Translations under genes and position numbers: made by a program | Shown here: one piece after another, positions 17,783 through 27,199 of the stretch | How the letters are laid out: the number at the start of each line of letters is the position of its first letter | Numbering within the stretch: position 1 is the first letter of the stretch | NCBI GenBank assembly: GCA_036504215.1 | Contig: DASXVO010000081.1 | Coordinates: forward strand, 1-64,000 | DNA: 64,000 nt | From: Vicinamibacterales bacterium | GTDB taxonomy: Bacteria; Acidobacteriota; Vicinamibacteria; Vicinamibacterales; Fen-181 | Direction: 5' to 3' | Notes under the pieces: generated by a model | The model's input: only the letters and a program-made list of their open reading frames with translations | Databases searched by the model: none | Told to the model about the DNA's origin: nothing

Positions 17783-18631
17783 TCACAGCGCCGCCAGCAC
17801 GCCGCGCACGTATCCGACCGACTCGGCCACACCCGGGAACGGGTCTTTCGCGTCCTTCTCGTGCTCGAAGTGGATGGTCTTCGAGTACCCGAGCCGGACG
17901 AGGGTCTTCAGCAGCTTCGGGATGTCGATGACGCCGCTCCCGATCTCGACGGTCGTGCCCTTCGCGTCGGCGGAACTCACGTCCTTGATGTGCACGTCGA
18001 GCAGGCGATCGAAGTAGCGCTCGATCTCGACCGACGGATCGAGGCCGAGTCGCTGCGTGTGGCCCACGTCGATGCAGAGCCCCATGCGCCGATCCCGCTT
18101 CTCGACCGCGCGATAGGCGTCCTGCGGGCTCGGGAACCGCTGGTCGTTGGGACCGTGGTTGTGAATCGCCATGGCGATCCCGGTGTCCTTCACCTGCTGC
18201 TCGGCCAGGCCCATCAACGGCGCATCCGGCACGCCGACCATCATCGTGATGCCCGCCTGCTTGGCGTACGCGAACGCCTTGCGAACCTCCTCCTCGGTCT
18301 TCATGTAGACGACGCCGCACGAGGACAGTTCGACGCCGGCGGCCTTCATCTTCTCGCGCACAACCGCCATCTCCTGGGCGGTGACGGCCATCGGCAGGTG
18401 CATGTCCTTCAAGGTGATCTTCCGCACGCGCAGCCGCGCAGTCATGGCGATCGCCTGATCCAGCGGGAACGAGCGGAAGGTGTAGGAAGCGATGCCGAGA
18501 TCGAACGGCACGCGGGACGCCGCGCTGCTCGCGGTGGCAGCGAGCGCACGTTCGCCGCCGGCCGGCACAGCGCCGAGAGCCGCCGTGACGGCAGCGAGCC
18601 TGACAAAGTCGCGTCGGGAATGTTCGTTCAT
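17783..18631 (-). CDS. Sugar phosphate isomerase/epimerase-like TIM barrel, Tat-exported
   Basis: A 282-residue AP-endonuclease-2-family TIM barrel. The N-terminus NEHSRRDFVRLAAVTAALGA is a twin-arginine signal. Metal-site-like segments are IAMAIHNHGPND, MGLCIDVGHTQRLG, LLDVHIKDVSSADAKG and HFEHEKDAKDPF, in the order seen in xylose-isomerase-like epimerases. The substrate is unknown; such periplasmic members are frequent in Acidobacteriota. It is convergent with pfk, 12 bases apart. Confidence 0.87.
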   Translation of the reverse strand: MNEHSRRDFVRLAAVTAALGAVPAGGERALAATASSAASRVPFDLGIASYTFRSFPLDQAIAMTARLRVRKITLKDMHLPMAVTAQEMAVVREKMKAAGVELSSCGVVYMKTEEEVRKAFAYAKQAGITMMVGVPDAPLMGLAEQQVKDTGIAMAIHNHGPNDQRFPSPQDAYRAVEKRDRRMGLCIDVGHTQRLGLDPSVEIERYFDRLLDVHIKDVSSADAKGTTVEIGSGVIDIPKLLKTLVRLGYSKTIHFEHEKDAKDPFPGVAESVGYVRGVLAAL

Positions 18632-18785
18632 GGTGTCTCCACTCCAACCGGTTGGTGGTGGCGGCTCGCATCCTCGGATCCTCGCCGAGGCCGCCGCCTC
18701 CTCGTGTCCGATGTAGGCTAGCACAACCGCTGCCGCGGCACGGGCCCCGACCCCCGAGGCTCCGACCCCGAGGAACGGTCGTTCG

Positions 18786-21700
18786 TCAGCGGTCGAGCGT
18801 CTCGCGCACCTTGCGCGCGAGCGACTCGGGCGTGAACGGTTTCTGGATGAACGCCACCTCGCCGTCGCGCAGACCCTCCCCGAGGACCTCGCGGCCGGCA
18901 TAGCCGGACATGAACACCACGCGCAAGGCGGGCCACCGGGCGCGCATCCGCTTGGCCACGTCCGGCCCACTGCGGCCGGGCATCACGATGTCGGTCAGGA
19001 CGAGCGAGACCTGCCCGCCCGACGCGTCGGCGCACGCCTCGGCCTCTTCGGCGCTTGCGGCTTCGAGCACGCGATAGCCGTACCGCCGCAGGCTCGCCAC
19101 CGTCAGCGACCGCACCGCCGGATCGTCCTCCACGACGAGCACGGTTTCGGTCCCGCGGTGCGCCGCCGTTGGCGTCGGCTTCTCTCCCCCGGCCGCGACC
19201 ACGTCGCCCGACTCACCGCGCGGCAAATAGACCTCGAATGTCGTGCCGTGCCCGGGTTCACTCCTCACCACGATCGACCCGCCGGCCCCGGACACGATGC
19301 CGTACACCACCGAAAGGCCGAGCCCCGTCCCCTTGGCCGGCTCCTTCGTGCTGAAGAAGGGTTCGAAGACACGGTTCACCGTGTCCGCGTCCATCCCGAT
19401 GCCCGAGTCCGAGACGCTGAGAAGAACGTGCGGCCCAGGACGGGCGCCGTGATGCTGGCGGCAGAACTCCTCGTCGGCCGTCGTGTTCTCCAATGCGATC
19501 ACCAGGCGGCCGCCGTCGGGCATGGCGTCGCGCGCGTTCACGGCCAGGTTGACGAGGACCTGCTCGAGCTGGCCGCGGTCGGCGTGCACCGGCCAAAGGT
19601 CCGGAGTGGGTTCGAAGACGAGCGACACGTCCTCTCCGATGAGGCGGCCGAGCATCCGAAAGATGTCGTGCACGACGGCGTTGAGGTCCAGCGACTCCGG
19701 GTGCGTGACCTGGTGACGCCCGAACGCCAGCAACTGACGCGTCAGTCCCGCCGCACGCGTGGCGGCCCTGGCGATCTCGTCAACCGGCATCGTGCGAGGA
19801 TCGGTGGCGGCGAGGTCGGCCCGCAGCAGATCGGCGTAACCGCTGATGACCGTCAGCAGGTTGTTGAAGTCGTGGGCGACGCCGCCGGCCAGCCGCCCCA
19901 CGGCCTCCAGTTTCTGCGCCTGGTGGAATTGGGCCTCGGCTCGCCGACGGTCCTCGGCCTCGCGCCGAAGCTGCAGGTTCGCCTCCTGCAGCGCGCGCGT
20001 CCGCTCGTCCACCAGCCGTTCGAGCCGAAGATAGCGCGTCACGAGCAGCCCCATGCCGCCGCCAGCGAGCAGCAGCGCCGGTATGCCGAACAGCAGGAAT
20101 CCCGAAGCCAGGTACCACGGCCGGAGCACATCGAACTTGAACAGCGCGGGCGTGGCGTCGACATTGCCGTTCCGGTCCATCGCCCGTGCCTCGAACCGGT
20201 GCCAGCCGGCCGCGAGTCCGCCGACGTTGGCCGACGTCAGCTCGGAGAAACTGGACCACGGTCCGGCGTCGACGCGCCACGCGTAGAGCAGGCGGCCAGA
20301 CGGGGAGAACGCCCACCGGTCGGCACCGTGGAACACCAGGTGCGCGCTCCCGAGCGGCGACACCTCGCGCAGGTTCACGGCGGGATCGATCCACGTCTCC
20401 GGCGCGTCCGTGTCCGCCTCGGGGTGGTAGCGGGCGATGCCCGCAGTCGTGGTGACCCAGAGCCGGCCGGTACGATCCTCGAACACGCTGACGAGGGCGC
20501 CGTCCGGCAGGCCGTCGGCCGCGGCCATCGTGAGCCACGAACCATACCGATAGCGGTGAAGCCCGGTGCCGGACGCCACCCACACGGTGCGATCCCGGCC
20601 GACGCGGATCGTGCGCACGCTCTGGAGGCCCGTGCGCACGGTCCGCCATCGCGAGCCGTCGAATTCGATCACCGAGTCGCGATCGCCAAACCACAGGCGG
20701 CCCGGAGCGACCTCGGCACCACAGAACGGGCCGTCGCCGGGATATCCCCGGGTGGCGTCGAGGTGTTCGAGCACGCCGTTCCGGACGCGCCCGACACCCG
20801 TGCCGTCTGGCACGACGAACAGGTCGCCGCTCGCGGTTTCCACGATCTCGCGAGGCGCCCTGTCGTGCCAGTGTGAACCGCCGTCGATTCGCGATCCCGA
20901 TCGCGGGGTGCCGTACGGCTCCATCCAGGACGGGTCGCCGTTCGGATTGGCGACCAGCCACGGACGGCCGGTCGGCGCCGCGCCGACCACCACCACCGCA
21001 CTCGCGCCGGGAGGCGGCGGGGCGAGGCCGAAACGTCCGCTCGACGGATCGAACGTACGAAGGCCGGGGGATTGCCCGATGGCGATGCGGCCATCGGGAA
21101 GCTCCGCGAGAGCGCTGTGAAGGTACAGCCGTGCGTCGGTGCCTGCGGGCAACGGGTCGGATCGCCACGTGACTCCATCGGCGCTGTGCAGAAGCGTGTC
21201 CTGCTGGAGCACGAAGAGCGACCCGTCGCGAGCCTGCAGGATCGCGCCCGTCGCGCGCGAGGGGTCGGGGATGCCGACCGGCTCCCGCCACGCCGCCGGC
21301 ATGTGACGCACGAGGCCCAGGGCGGTCGCGATCCACATGCCACCCGCCTCGTCCGGCGTCACCGCCGACCACTGGCCGGACAACATGCCTGTTCGAGGAA
21401 GGGTCCGCGACCGCTGCCCCGCGTGCACGGTCAGCTCGAAGGTTGCGCCGCGAATGGTCGCCAGCCACCATCGGCCGTCGATCCCCGGCCAGGCGGCCAG
21501 CGACGCGCCGTCGGCCGCCGTGCTCTCGGCGAGCATTGTGAAGGTCGAGTCCTTCATGCGGACCACACGCTGCGGGAACCCGGCGGCGGGCAGCCTGCCG
21601 CCGAGCGTCAGGATCAGCGCCCCATCGGAGGCCTCGGTAACCGAGACGCCGCGCGCGGTGCCGATGGCCGGCGGGAAGGGCCAGGTTCCTCCGACGGCGC

Positions 21701-22331
21701 CTGTCGGCGACAGGCGCACGATGCCGCGCGCCGCCGCGACCCACGCGCCGCCCGATCTCGCGGCCTCACACGCGAGGAATGGCCCGAGGCTCAGCCCCGT
21801 CGCCGTCGCGAGGTCACGCGTCCGCGCGGTGGCCGCATCGAACTCGACCAGCCGCTCGGGCGTCACGATCAGCACGCGGTCGGTGGCCCACGGCAGGAAG
21901 TCCCGGCGCATCTGCGCGAACGGCTGAACGTCGGAGATGGGCCACGACGTCCATCGGCCGCCATCCAAACTCTGGAGGCCGCGAAAGCCCAGGTTCTCGC
22001 CGCCCGCCTGCAACAGGGCCCACAGGCGGCCGCCCGGCGCCTCGCGCACGGTCAGGTTGGGACCGGGACTGGGCAACCGCGTGAAACGGAAGCCGTCATA
22101 GACGGACATCGTGGCCACATCGCCGTGCGTGATGTAGACACGCCCGGACGGTCCGCGGCTGACGTCGGCAACCCATGACTCCTGCAGGCCATCGAGGGAG
22201 GAGAAGACACGCCAGTGGGGCGGTCCCTGCGCGAGAACGTCGGCGGCGGCGCAACAGAACACCGCGCCAACGACCAGGGTGCGGACGGCAGCGGCAAACA
22301 GCCGACGATGGATCGTCAGAATTTCCGCCAT
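18786..22331 (-). CDS. Hybrid sensor histidine kinase with two-component beta-propeller sensor
   Basis: A 1181-residue protein. It has a signal peptide, then a periplasmic propeller of Reg_prop-type repeats ([18 protein letters not shown] opening, later [20 protein letters not shown] and [20 protein letters not shown]), a Y_Y_Y domain (about 640-735), one TM helix (about 740-760), HisKA with [20 protein letters not shown] (phospho-His near 817), HATPase ([21 protein letters not shown]) and a C-terminal receiver ([13 protein letters not shown]). Such chimeras resemble the HTCS systems of Bacteroidota, but here a receiver, not an AraC domain, ends the protein. GGAG abuts the ATG, and a TACAAT -10 lies at 22351-22346. 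Confidence 0.9.
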   Translation of the reverse strand: MAEILTIHRRLFAAAVRTLVVGAVFCCAAADVLAQGPPHWRVFSSLDGLQESWVADVSRGPSGRVYITHGDVATMSVYDGFRFTRLPSPGPNLTVREAPGGRLWALLQAGGENLGFRGLQSLDGGRWTSWPISDVQPFAQMRRDFLPWATDRVLIVTPERLVEFDAATARTRDLATATGLSLGPFLACEAARSGGAWVAAARGIVRLSPTGAVGGTWPFPPAIGTARGVSVTEASDGALILTLGGRLPAAGFPQRVVRMKDSTFTMLAESTAADGASLAAWPGIDGRWWLATIRGATFELTVHAGQRSRTLPRTGMLSGQWSAVTPDEAGGMWIATALGLVRHMPAAWREPVGIPDPSRATGAILQARDGSLFVLQQDTLLHSADGVTWRSDPLPAGTDARLYLHSALAELPDGRIAIGQSPGLRTFDPSSGRFGLAPPPPGASAVVVVGAAPTGRPWLVANPNGDPSWMEPYGTPRSGSRIDGGSHWHDRAPREIVETASGDLFVVPDGTGVGRVRNGVLEHLDATRGYPGDGPFCGAEVAPGRLWFGDRDSVIEFDGSRWRTVRTGLQSVRTIRVGRDRTVWVASGTGLHRYRYGSWLTMAAADGLPDGALVSVFEDRTGRLWVTTTAGIARYHPEADTDAPETWIDPAVNLREVSPLGSAHLVFHGADRWAFSPSGRLLYAWRVDAGPWSSFSELTSANVGGLAAGWHRFEARAMDRNGNVDATPALFKFDVLRPWYLASGFLLFGIPALLLAGGGMGLLVTRYLRLERLVDERTRALQEANLQLRREAEDRRRAEAQFHQAQKLEAVGRLAGGVAHDFNNLLTVISGYADLLRADLAATDPRTMPVDEIARAATRAAGLTRQLLAFGRHQVTHPESLDLNAVVHDIFRMLGRLIGEDVSLVFEPTPDLWPVHADRGQLEQVLVNLAVNARDAMPDGGRLVIALENTTADEEFCRQHHGARPGPHVLLSVSDSGIGMDADTVNRVFEPFFSTKEPAKGTGLGLSVVYGIVSGAGGSIVVRSEPGHGTTFEVYLPRGESGDVVAAGGEKPTPTAAHRGTETVLVVEDDPAVRSLTVASLRRYGYRVLEAASAEEAEACADASGGQVSLVLTDIVMPGRSGPDVAKRMRARWPALRVVFMSGYAGREVLGEGLRDGEVAFIQKPFTPESLARKVRETLDR

Positions 22332-22503
22332 CTCCAGGAACCCGTATTGTAGCCGGAAACCAACCTGGCACCGCGTGCTGACCGACGCCGCAGACCGCAG
22401 ACCCACCGCAGACCCGTCGCTTGACCAACCCGAACGAACGCGCATACGCTGCGACTCGACTGTGTCGGGAACGACCAGGCACCGTGACGAACAGGAGGAC
22501 CGT

Positions 22504-23028
22504 GTGGTGAAGAAGTCGAGCGCCGGCGCGCGCTGGCCGATTGTCGCCTTGATCGCGGTGGTGGCAGCAGCGGCCGTGTACTTCTTCTGGCCGGGCGAGG
22601 AGCGCCGCGTGCGGGCGCAACTCGGGTCGCTGGCCGATTCGCTCGGCATCCCGGCGCACGAGGCCGATCTCGCCCGGCTGGCCCGCGCGTCGCGCGCCCG
22701 CCACTACTTCAGCGAGGATGTCGCGGTGGACTTCGAGGGCGGGTTCCCACCGTCGGTCCGCGGCCGGGAATCCATCGCCGGGCTCGTGGCACGGCCCTGG
22801 GCCGAGCCGTCTGGCGTCAGGATCGAGCTGGAGGACGTGCGGATTTCTCTGGACGAGTCACGAACCACGGCCGACGCTCGATTCAAGGCACGAGTCGTGT
22901 CGCTCGATCCCGCGAAAGACCCACCGACGATCGACGGGCGCACGGTGTCGCTCACGCTGCGGCGCGTCGAGGGCACGTGGCTCGTGTCGAGCGCTCGGAT
23001 CATGCAGAGCGACGACGCGTTGCGATAG
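22504..23028 (+). CDS. Membrane-anchored NTF2-like (SnoaL-like) protein
   Basis: A 174-residue protein starting at GTG 22504 (or the adjacent GTG 22507), with GGAGG at 22494. Residues about 12-32 form a single TM anchor (WPIVALIAVVAAAAVYFFW). The remainder looks like a cone-shaped NTF2/SnoaL fold: helical start, SRARHYFSEDVAVDFEGGFP, RGRESIAGLVARPW, then strands VRIELEDVRISLD, TTADARFKARVVS and TVSLTLRRVEGTWLVSSAR. Its role is unknown. It is transcribed divergently from the large kinase across about 170 bases. Confidence 0.7.
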   Translation: MVKKSSAGARWPIVALIAVVAAAAVYFFWPGEERRVRAQLGSLADSLGIPAHEADLARLARASRARHYFSEDVAVDFEGGFPPSVRGRESIAGLVARPWAEPSGVRIELEDVRISLDESRTTADARFKARVVSLDPAKDPPTIDGRTVSLTLRRVEGTWLVSSARIMQSDDALR

Positions 23029-23094
23029 GCTCGTCCGCAGGCGCACCCCACAACGGGATATGATGATGTCGTGCTGGTCCTGTGAGGTGATGCC

Positions 23095-23475
23095 GTGTCC
23101 GTTCGTGCAATTCGGGGTGCCATCGACGTCGAAGCCAATACCGCGGCGGCCATCGCCACCGCCACGCGGCGACTGCTCGTCACGATGTGCGAGGTCAATG
23201 GCATCGATCAGGCGGATATCATCTCGGCGTTCTTCACGGTGACCGTGGATCTCAATGCGGCGTTCCCCGCGGCGGCCGCGCGTGCGCTCGGCTGGGTGGA
23301 TGTGCCGCTGCTCGACGCCCAGGAAATAGAGGTTCCGGGCGCGATGCCGCGGGTGATCCGCGTGCTGCTGCACGTGGTCACCGGGCGGCCCAGGATGGAA
23401 ATCCAGCACGTGTACCTGGACCGGGCGATCGCGCTCCGTCCGGATCTCCGGCCATCGACCACGGACAGAACCTAG
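23095..23475 (+). CDS. aroH: Chorismate mutase, AroH class
   Basis: A 126-residue monofunctional chorismate mutase of the Bacillus AroH trimeric barrel type, converting chorismate to prephenate. It starts VRAIRGAIDVEANTAAAI with the family's RGA, and continues with IDQADIISAFFTVTVDLNAAFPAAAAR and LGWVDVPLLDAQEIEVPG, closing with MPRVIRVLLHV. GTG start with GAGGTGA upstream; TATGAT at 23059-23064 may be its -10. Its 3' end overlaps the tex gene by four bases (convergent). Confidence 0.93.
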   Translation: MSVRAIRGAIDVEANTAAAIATATRRLLVTMCEVNGIDQADIISAFFTVTVDLNAAFPAAAARALGWVDVPLLDAQEIEVPGAMPRVIRVLLHVVTGRPRMEIQHVYLDRAIALRPDLRPSTTDRT

Positions 23476-25772
23476 GATTTCCTCCTGAAGGCGTCGGCGA
23501 GCGCGTTGCCGAACGCGCCGCCGCTCGATGGCCGCGGGCGGGAGGGAGGCGGGGCGGAAACCGGCGGCCCGCTCTGCCGCCGCGGCGCCGCGGGTCCGGT
23601 CCTCTGGTCCCGAGGTTCGCCGGTCTGCGGGTTCTGGCGCATCGAGAGCGCGATGCGCTTGCGCGCCACGTCCACCTCGACGACGGTCACCGTCACCTTC
23701 TGCTGCACCTTGACGACCTCGGCCGGGTCCTTCACGAACCGGTCCGCCAGCTGACTCACGTGTACCAGGCCGTCCTGGTGCACGCCGATGTCCACGAACG
23801 CACCGAACGCGGTCACGTTGGTGACGATGCCAGGGAGTTTCATGCCGGGTTCCAGGTCCTCGAGCTTCTCGACGCCTTCCTTGAAGCTGAATGCCTCGAA
23901 CTCGCGCCGCGGGTCGCGTCCGGGCTTCGCCAGTTCCGCGAGAATATCCCGTAGCGTCGGCAGGCCGACGGTGTCCGTCGTGTACTTGTCCGGCACGATC
24001 CGCCCGCGTAGCGTCGCATCGCGGATCAGATCACCCACCTTGCAGCCCAGGTCGTGCGCCATGCGGTCCACGACGGCGTAGCTCTCGGGATGCACGGCGC
24101 TCGCGTCGAGCGGATGAGCCCCCTCGCGAATCCGCAGGAACCCGGCGCACTGTTCGAACGCCTTCGGCCCGAGCCTCGGCACGCGCAGCAGATCCTGTCT
24201 CGACCGGTACGGACCGTTCTCATCGCGATACGCGACGATCTTGGCCGCGAGCGACGGCCCGAGGCCGGACACGTACGAGAGAATCTGCTTGCTCGCGGTG
24301 TTGAGTTCCACGCCCACGCCGTTCACGCACGATACGACCACGTCGTCCAGGCTGCGCTTGAGCGCGGGCTGATCGACATCGTGCTGGTACTGGCCGACGC
24401 CAATCGACTTCGGATCGATCTTCACCAGCTCGGACAGCGGGTCCATCAGCCTCCGGCCGATGCTCACCGCACCGCGCACGGTGACGTCGTGCGCCGGGAA
24501 CTCCTCGCGGGCCACCTCGCTGGCCGAGTAGATCGACGCGCCGCTCTCGTTCACCTGCGCGACGACGAGGCCGCTCGGAAGCGGGAGGCTCCGGACGAAC
24601 TGCTCCGTCTCGCGGCCGGCCGTCCCGTTGCCGATGGCGATCGCCTCGATCCCGAAGCGCGTGACGAGGGCCATGACCGTCTCGCCGGCCTGGTGCACCT
24701 GCGCCGGTGAGGCTGCGGTCGGGTAGATGACGTCGTTGTGCAGGAGCTTCGCCTGCCGATCGAGGCAGACGATCTTGCACCCGGTGCGGAAGCCAGGGTC
24801 GATCGCGAGCACATTCCTCTGACCGAGCGGCGGCGCGAGCATGAGCTGACGCAGGTTGTCGGCGAAGACGCGGATCGCCTCCTCGTCGGCCTTCTTCTTC
24901 GACTCGAACCGAATCTCGCCCTCGATGGCCGACCCGAGCAGGCGCTTGTAGCTGTCGTGCGCGGCCAGGCGCACCTGCTCTCCGCCGGACGTGTTCGGCG
25001 CCACGACGAACAGCCGTTCGAGGACAGCGATGGCGTCTTCATCCGCGGGCGCCATCCGCACGCGCAGCACGCCCTCCGCCTCGCCGCGGCGGATGGCCAG
25101 CAGGCGATGGCTGGGAATCGAGGCGATGGGCTCGGTCCAGTCGAAGTAGTCCTTGAACTTCGCGCCCTCGGCTTCCTTGCCCGGAACCACGGCCGATCGC
25201 ACGCCCGCACGGTCCCAGAACAGCTGCCGTAGCGTCGCCCGTGCCGTCGCATCGTCGCTGAAACGTTCTGCCAGGATGTCGCGCGCCCCGGCGAGCGCGG
25301 CCTCGATGTCGGCCACGCCCTTCTCGGCGTTCACGAACGCCGCCGCCTGAACGTCCGGTCTGACGCCCGCCTGGTCGCCGACGATGAGATCCGCCAACGG
25401 CTCGAGACCGGCCTCGCGAGCGATGGTCGCGCGCGTGCGCCGCTTGGGTCGATAGGGCGCGTAGACATCCTCGAGGGCGGTCATGGTCGCGGCCGCCGCC
25501 ACGGCCTGCGACAGCTCGTCGGTGAGGAGTTCGCGCTCCTCGAGCGATTTGAGAATCGCCGCGCGCCGATCGTCCAGTTCCGCCAGCTGCGCCAGCCGGT
25601 CGCGAATGTGCGTGATGGCCACTTCATCGAGGCTGTCAGTGGCTTCCTTGCGGTACCGGGCGATGAACGGAACGGTCGCGCCCTCGGCGAGCAGGGCGAC
25701 GGTGGCCGCCACCTGTCGCGGCGTGGCTTTCAGTTCCTGCGCAATCTTCCCGACGTATGATTCGGTCACCAT
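23472..25772 (-). CDS. tex: Tex family RNA-binding transcription accessory protein
   Basis: A 766-residue protein with the Tex architecture: a helical N-terminus (ELKATPRQVAATVALLAEGATVPFIARYRKE), a YqgF/RNase H-like domain (VLAIDPGFRTGCKIVCLD), tandem helix-hairpin-helix motifs (ILSYVSGLGPSLAAKIVAY, LLRVPRLGPKAFEQCAGFL), and a C-terminal S1 domain (MKLPGIVTNVTAFGAFVDIG). The last 60 residues are Pro/Arg-rich. It binds nucleic acid and acts in transcription termination or RNA handling. Confidence 0.95.
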   Translation of the reverse strand: MVTESYVGKIAQELKATPRQVAATVALLAEGATVPFIARYRKEATDSLDEVAITHIRDRLAQLAELDDRRAAILKSLEERELLTDELSQAVAAAATMTALEDVYAPYRPKRRTRATIAREAGLEPLADLIVGDQAGVRPDVQAAAFVNAEKGVADIEAALAGARDILAERFSDDATARATLRQLFWDRAGVRSAVVPGKEAEGAKFKDYFDWTEPIASIPSHRLLAIRRGEAEGVLRVRMAPADEDAIAVLERLFVVAPNTSGGEQVRLAAHDSYKRLLGSAIEGEIRFESKKKADEEAIRVFADNLRQLMLAPPLGQRNVLAIDPGFRTGCKIVCLDRQAKLLHNDVIYPTAASPAQVHQAGETVMALVTRFGIEAIAIGNGTAGRETEQFVRSLPLPSGLVVAQVNESGASIYSASEVAREEFPAHDVTVRGAVSIGRRLMDPLSELVKIDPKSIGVGQYQHDVDQPALKRSLDDVVVSCVNGVGVELNTASKQILSYVSGLGPSLAAKIVAYRDENGPYRSRQDLLRVPRLGPKAFEQCAGFLRIREGAHPLDASAVHPESYAVVDRMAHDLGCKVGDLIRDATLRGRIVPDKYTTDTVGLPTLRDILAELAKPGRDPRREFEAFSFKEGVEKLEDLEPGMKLPGIVTNVTAFGAFVDIGVHQDGLVHVSQLADRFVKDPAEVVKVQQKVTVTVVEVDVARKRIALSMRQNPQTGEPRDQRTGPAAPRRQSGPPVSAPPPSRPRPSSGGAFGNALADAFRRKS

Positions 25773-25834
25773 TCAATAGTACCCCACTTTTTTTGTTGAA
25801 TTCCGGCACCGCACGACGCAAGCTCTTGAGCCTG

Positions 25835-26899
25835 ATGAGAGCCATCCTCCGGCAGCACAAGCAGTACTTGTTGACAGGCGTGTCCTACGTCATCCCGATG
25901 ATCGCGTGCGGCGGCATCCTGATCGCCACCGCGATCGCGCTGCTGACCATGCTGCATCCGATGTCGATGACGCCGTCGGGCGGCCCGGACTTTTCGGCGT
26001 CGCCGGCCCTCAAGGTCGTGCTCGACATCGGAGATGCGGCCTTCAAGATGGCGCTGCCGGTCCTTGCTGGGTTCATCGCCTACGGAATGGCCGGCAGGCC
26101 CGGCCTCGTCCCCGGTCTGATTGGCGGCTATCTCGCGGGAACGACCAACGCCGGGTTCCTCGGCGCGCTGCTCGCCGGTCTGCTCGCCGGTCACGTCGTG
26201 AACCTGCTGAAGAAGATGCCGGTGCACAGGTTCGTGCGCCCGATCATGCCGATTCTCATCATCCCGATCGTGTCCGGCCTGGCCGTCGGCATCGTCATGA
26301 TCCAGGTGGTCGGCGGGCCGATTGCGCAGTTCATGGCGTTCCTGGGCGCCTGGCTGCAGTCGATGGGTGAGGGGAACGCGATCGTGCTGGCGACGATCCT
26401 CGGCGGCATGATCGCGTTCGACATGGGCGGCCCGGTGAACAAGGCCGCGTTCTTCTTCGGTGCGGCGATGATCAAGGAAGGCAACTACTCGGTCATGGGG
26501 GCGTGCGCCGCGGCAATCTGCACCCCGCCGCTCGGGCTCGCGCTCGCGACGCTGATCGGACGGCGACGGTGGACCGAGGAGCAGCGGGAGTCCGGGCTGG
26601 CGGCGCTCGGCATGGGCATGGTAGGTATCACCGAGGGGGCGATCCCGTTCGCGGCAGGCGATCCGGTGCGCGTGATTCCGTCGATCATGCTCGGTTCGAT
26701 GGTCGCCGCCGTCGTCGCGATGCTCGGAGGCGTCGGCGATCACGCGCCGCACGGCGGGCCCATCGTCCTGCCGGTCGTGGACCATCGTCTCACGTACGTG
26801 CTGGCCATCGTGCTCGGCACCCTGGTGACCGCGGTGACAATCAACCTCGTCAAGCGGCTGACCGAGGATCCGCCTGCCGTCGAAGGAGCTGGTCGATGA
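25835..26899 (+). CDS. PTS fructose-type transporter subunit IIC
   Basis: A 354-residue polytopic membrane protein; the start at ATG 25835 (MRAILRQHKQYLLTGVSYVI) matches the family, while the earlier ATG at 25757 does not. The EIIC-Fru hallmark FDMGGPVNKAAFFFG is present, as are several long hydrophobic helices and GITEGAIPFAAGDPVRVIPS near the C-terminus. It imports a hexose, probably fructose or a related sugar, with phosphorylation by IIB. Its stop overlaps the IIB start (ATGA). Confidence 0.9.
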   Translation: MRAILRQHKQYLLTGVSYVIPMIACGGILIATAIALLTMLHPMSMTPSGGPDFSASPALKVVLDIGDAAFKMALPVLAGFIAYGMAGRPGLVPGLIGGYLAGTTNAGFLGALLAGLLAGHVVNLLKKMPVHRFVRPIMPILIIPIVSGLAVGIVMIQVVGGPIAQFMAFLGAWLQSMGEGNAIVLATILGGMIAFDMGGPVNKAAFFFGAAMIKEGNYSVMGACAAAICTPPLGLALATLIGRRRWTEEQRESGLAALGMGMVGITEGAIPFAAGDPVRVIPSIMLGSMVAAVVAMLGGVGDHAPHGGPIVLPVVDHRLTYVLAIVLGTLVTAVTINLVKRLTEDPPAVEGAGR

Positions 26900-27189
26900 A
26901 ACTCGTTGCCGTGACCGCCTGCCCGACAGGCGTCGCGCACACCTACATGGCCGCGGAACAGCTGGAGAAGACCGCGAAGAAGCTGGGCCATACGATCAAG
27001 GTCGAGACACAGGGAGCCATGGGTCTCGAGAACGAGTTGAGCCAGGCCGATGTGGACGCCGCGGACGCGGCCATCATCGCGGCCGACATCGCGCTGGAGC
27101 GCCCCGAGCGGTTCGACCGGATTCGCCGGGTCGACGTGCCGGTCCAGCTCGCGATCAGGGATCCAGAAGGCGTGTTCGCCAGGCTCTGA
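26896..27189 (+). CDS. PTS fructose-type subunit IIB
   Basis: A 97-residue protein with the EIIB-Fru phosphocysteine motif VTACPTGVAHTYMAAE (Cys9). The later segment VKVETQGAMGLENELS appears here as IKVETQGAMGLENELSQADV. It receives phosphate from the EIIA domain and passes it to the sugar held by IIC. It is normally fused to IIC (FruA) in enterobacteria but is separate here. Confidence 0.93.
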   Translation: MKLVAVTACPTGVAHTYMAAEQLEKTAKKLGHTIKVETQGAMGLENELSQADVDAADAAIIAADIALERPERFDRIRRVDVPVQLAIRDPEGVFARL

Positions 27190-27199
27190 AGGACGAAAC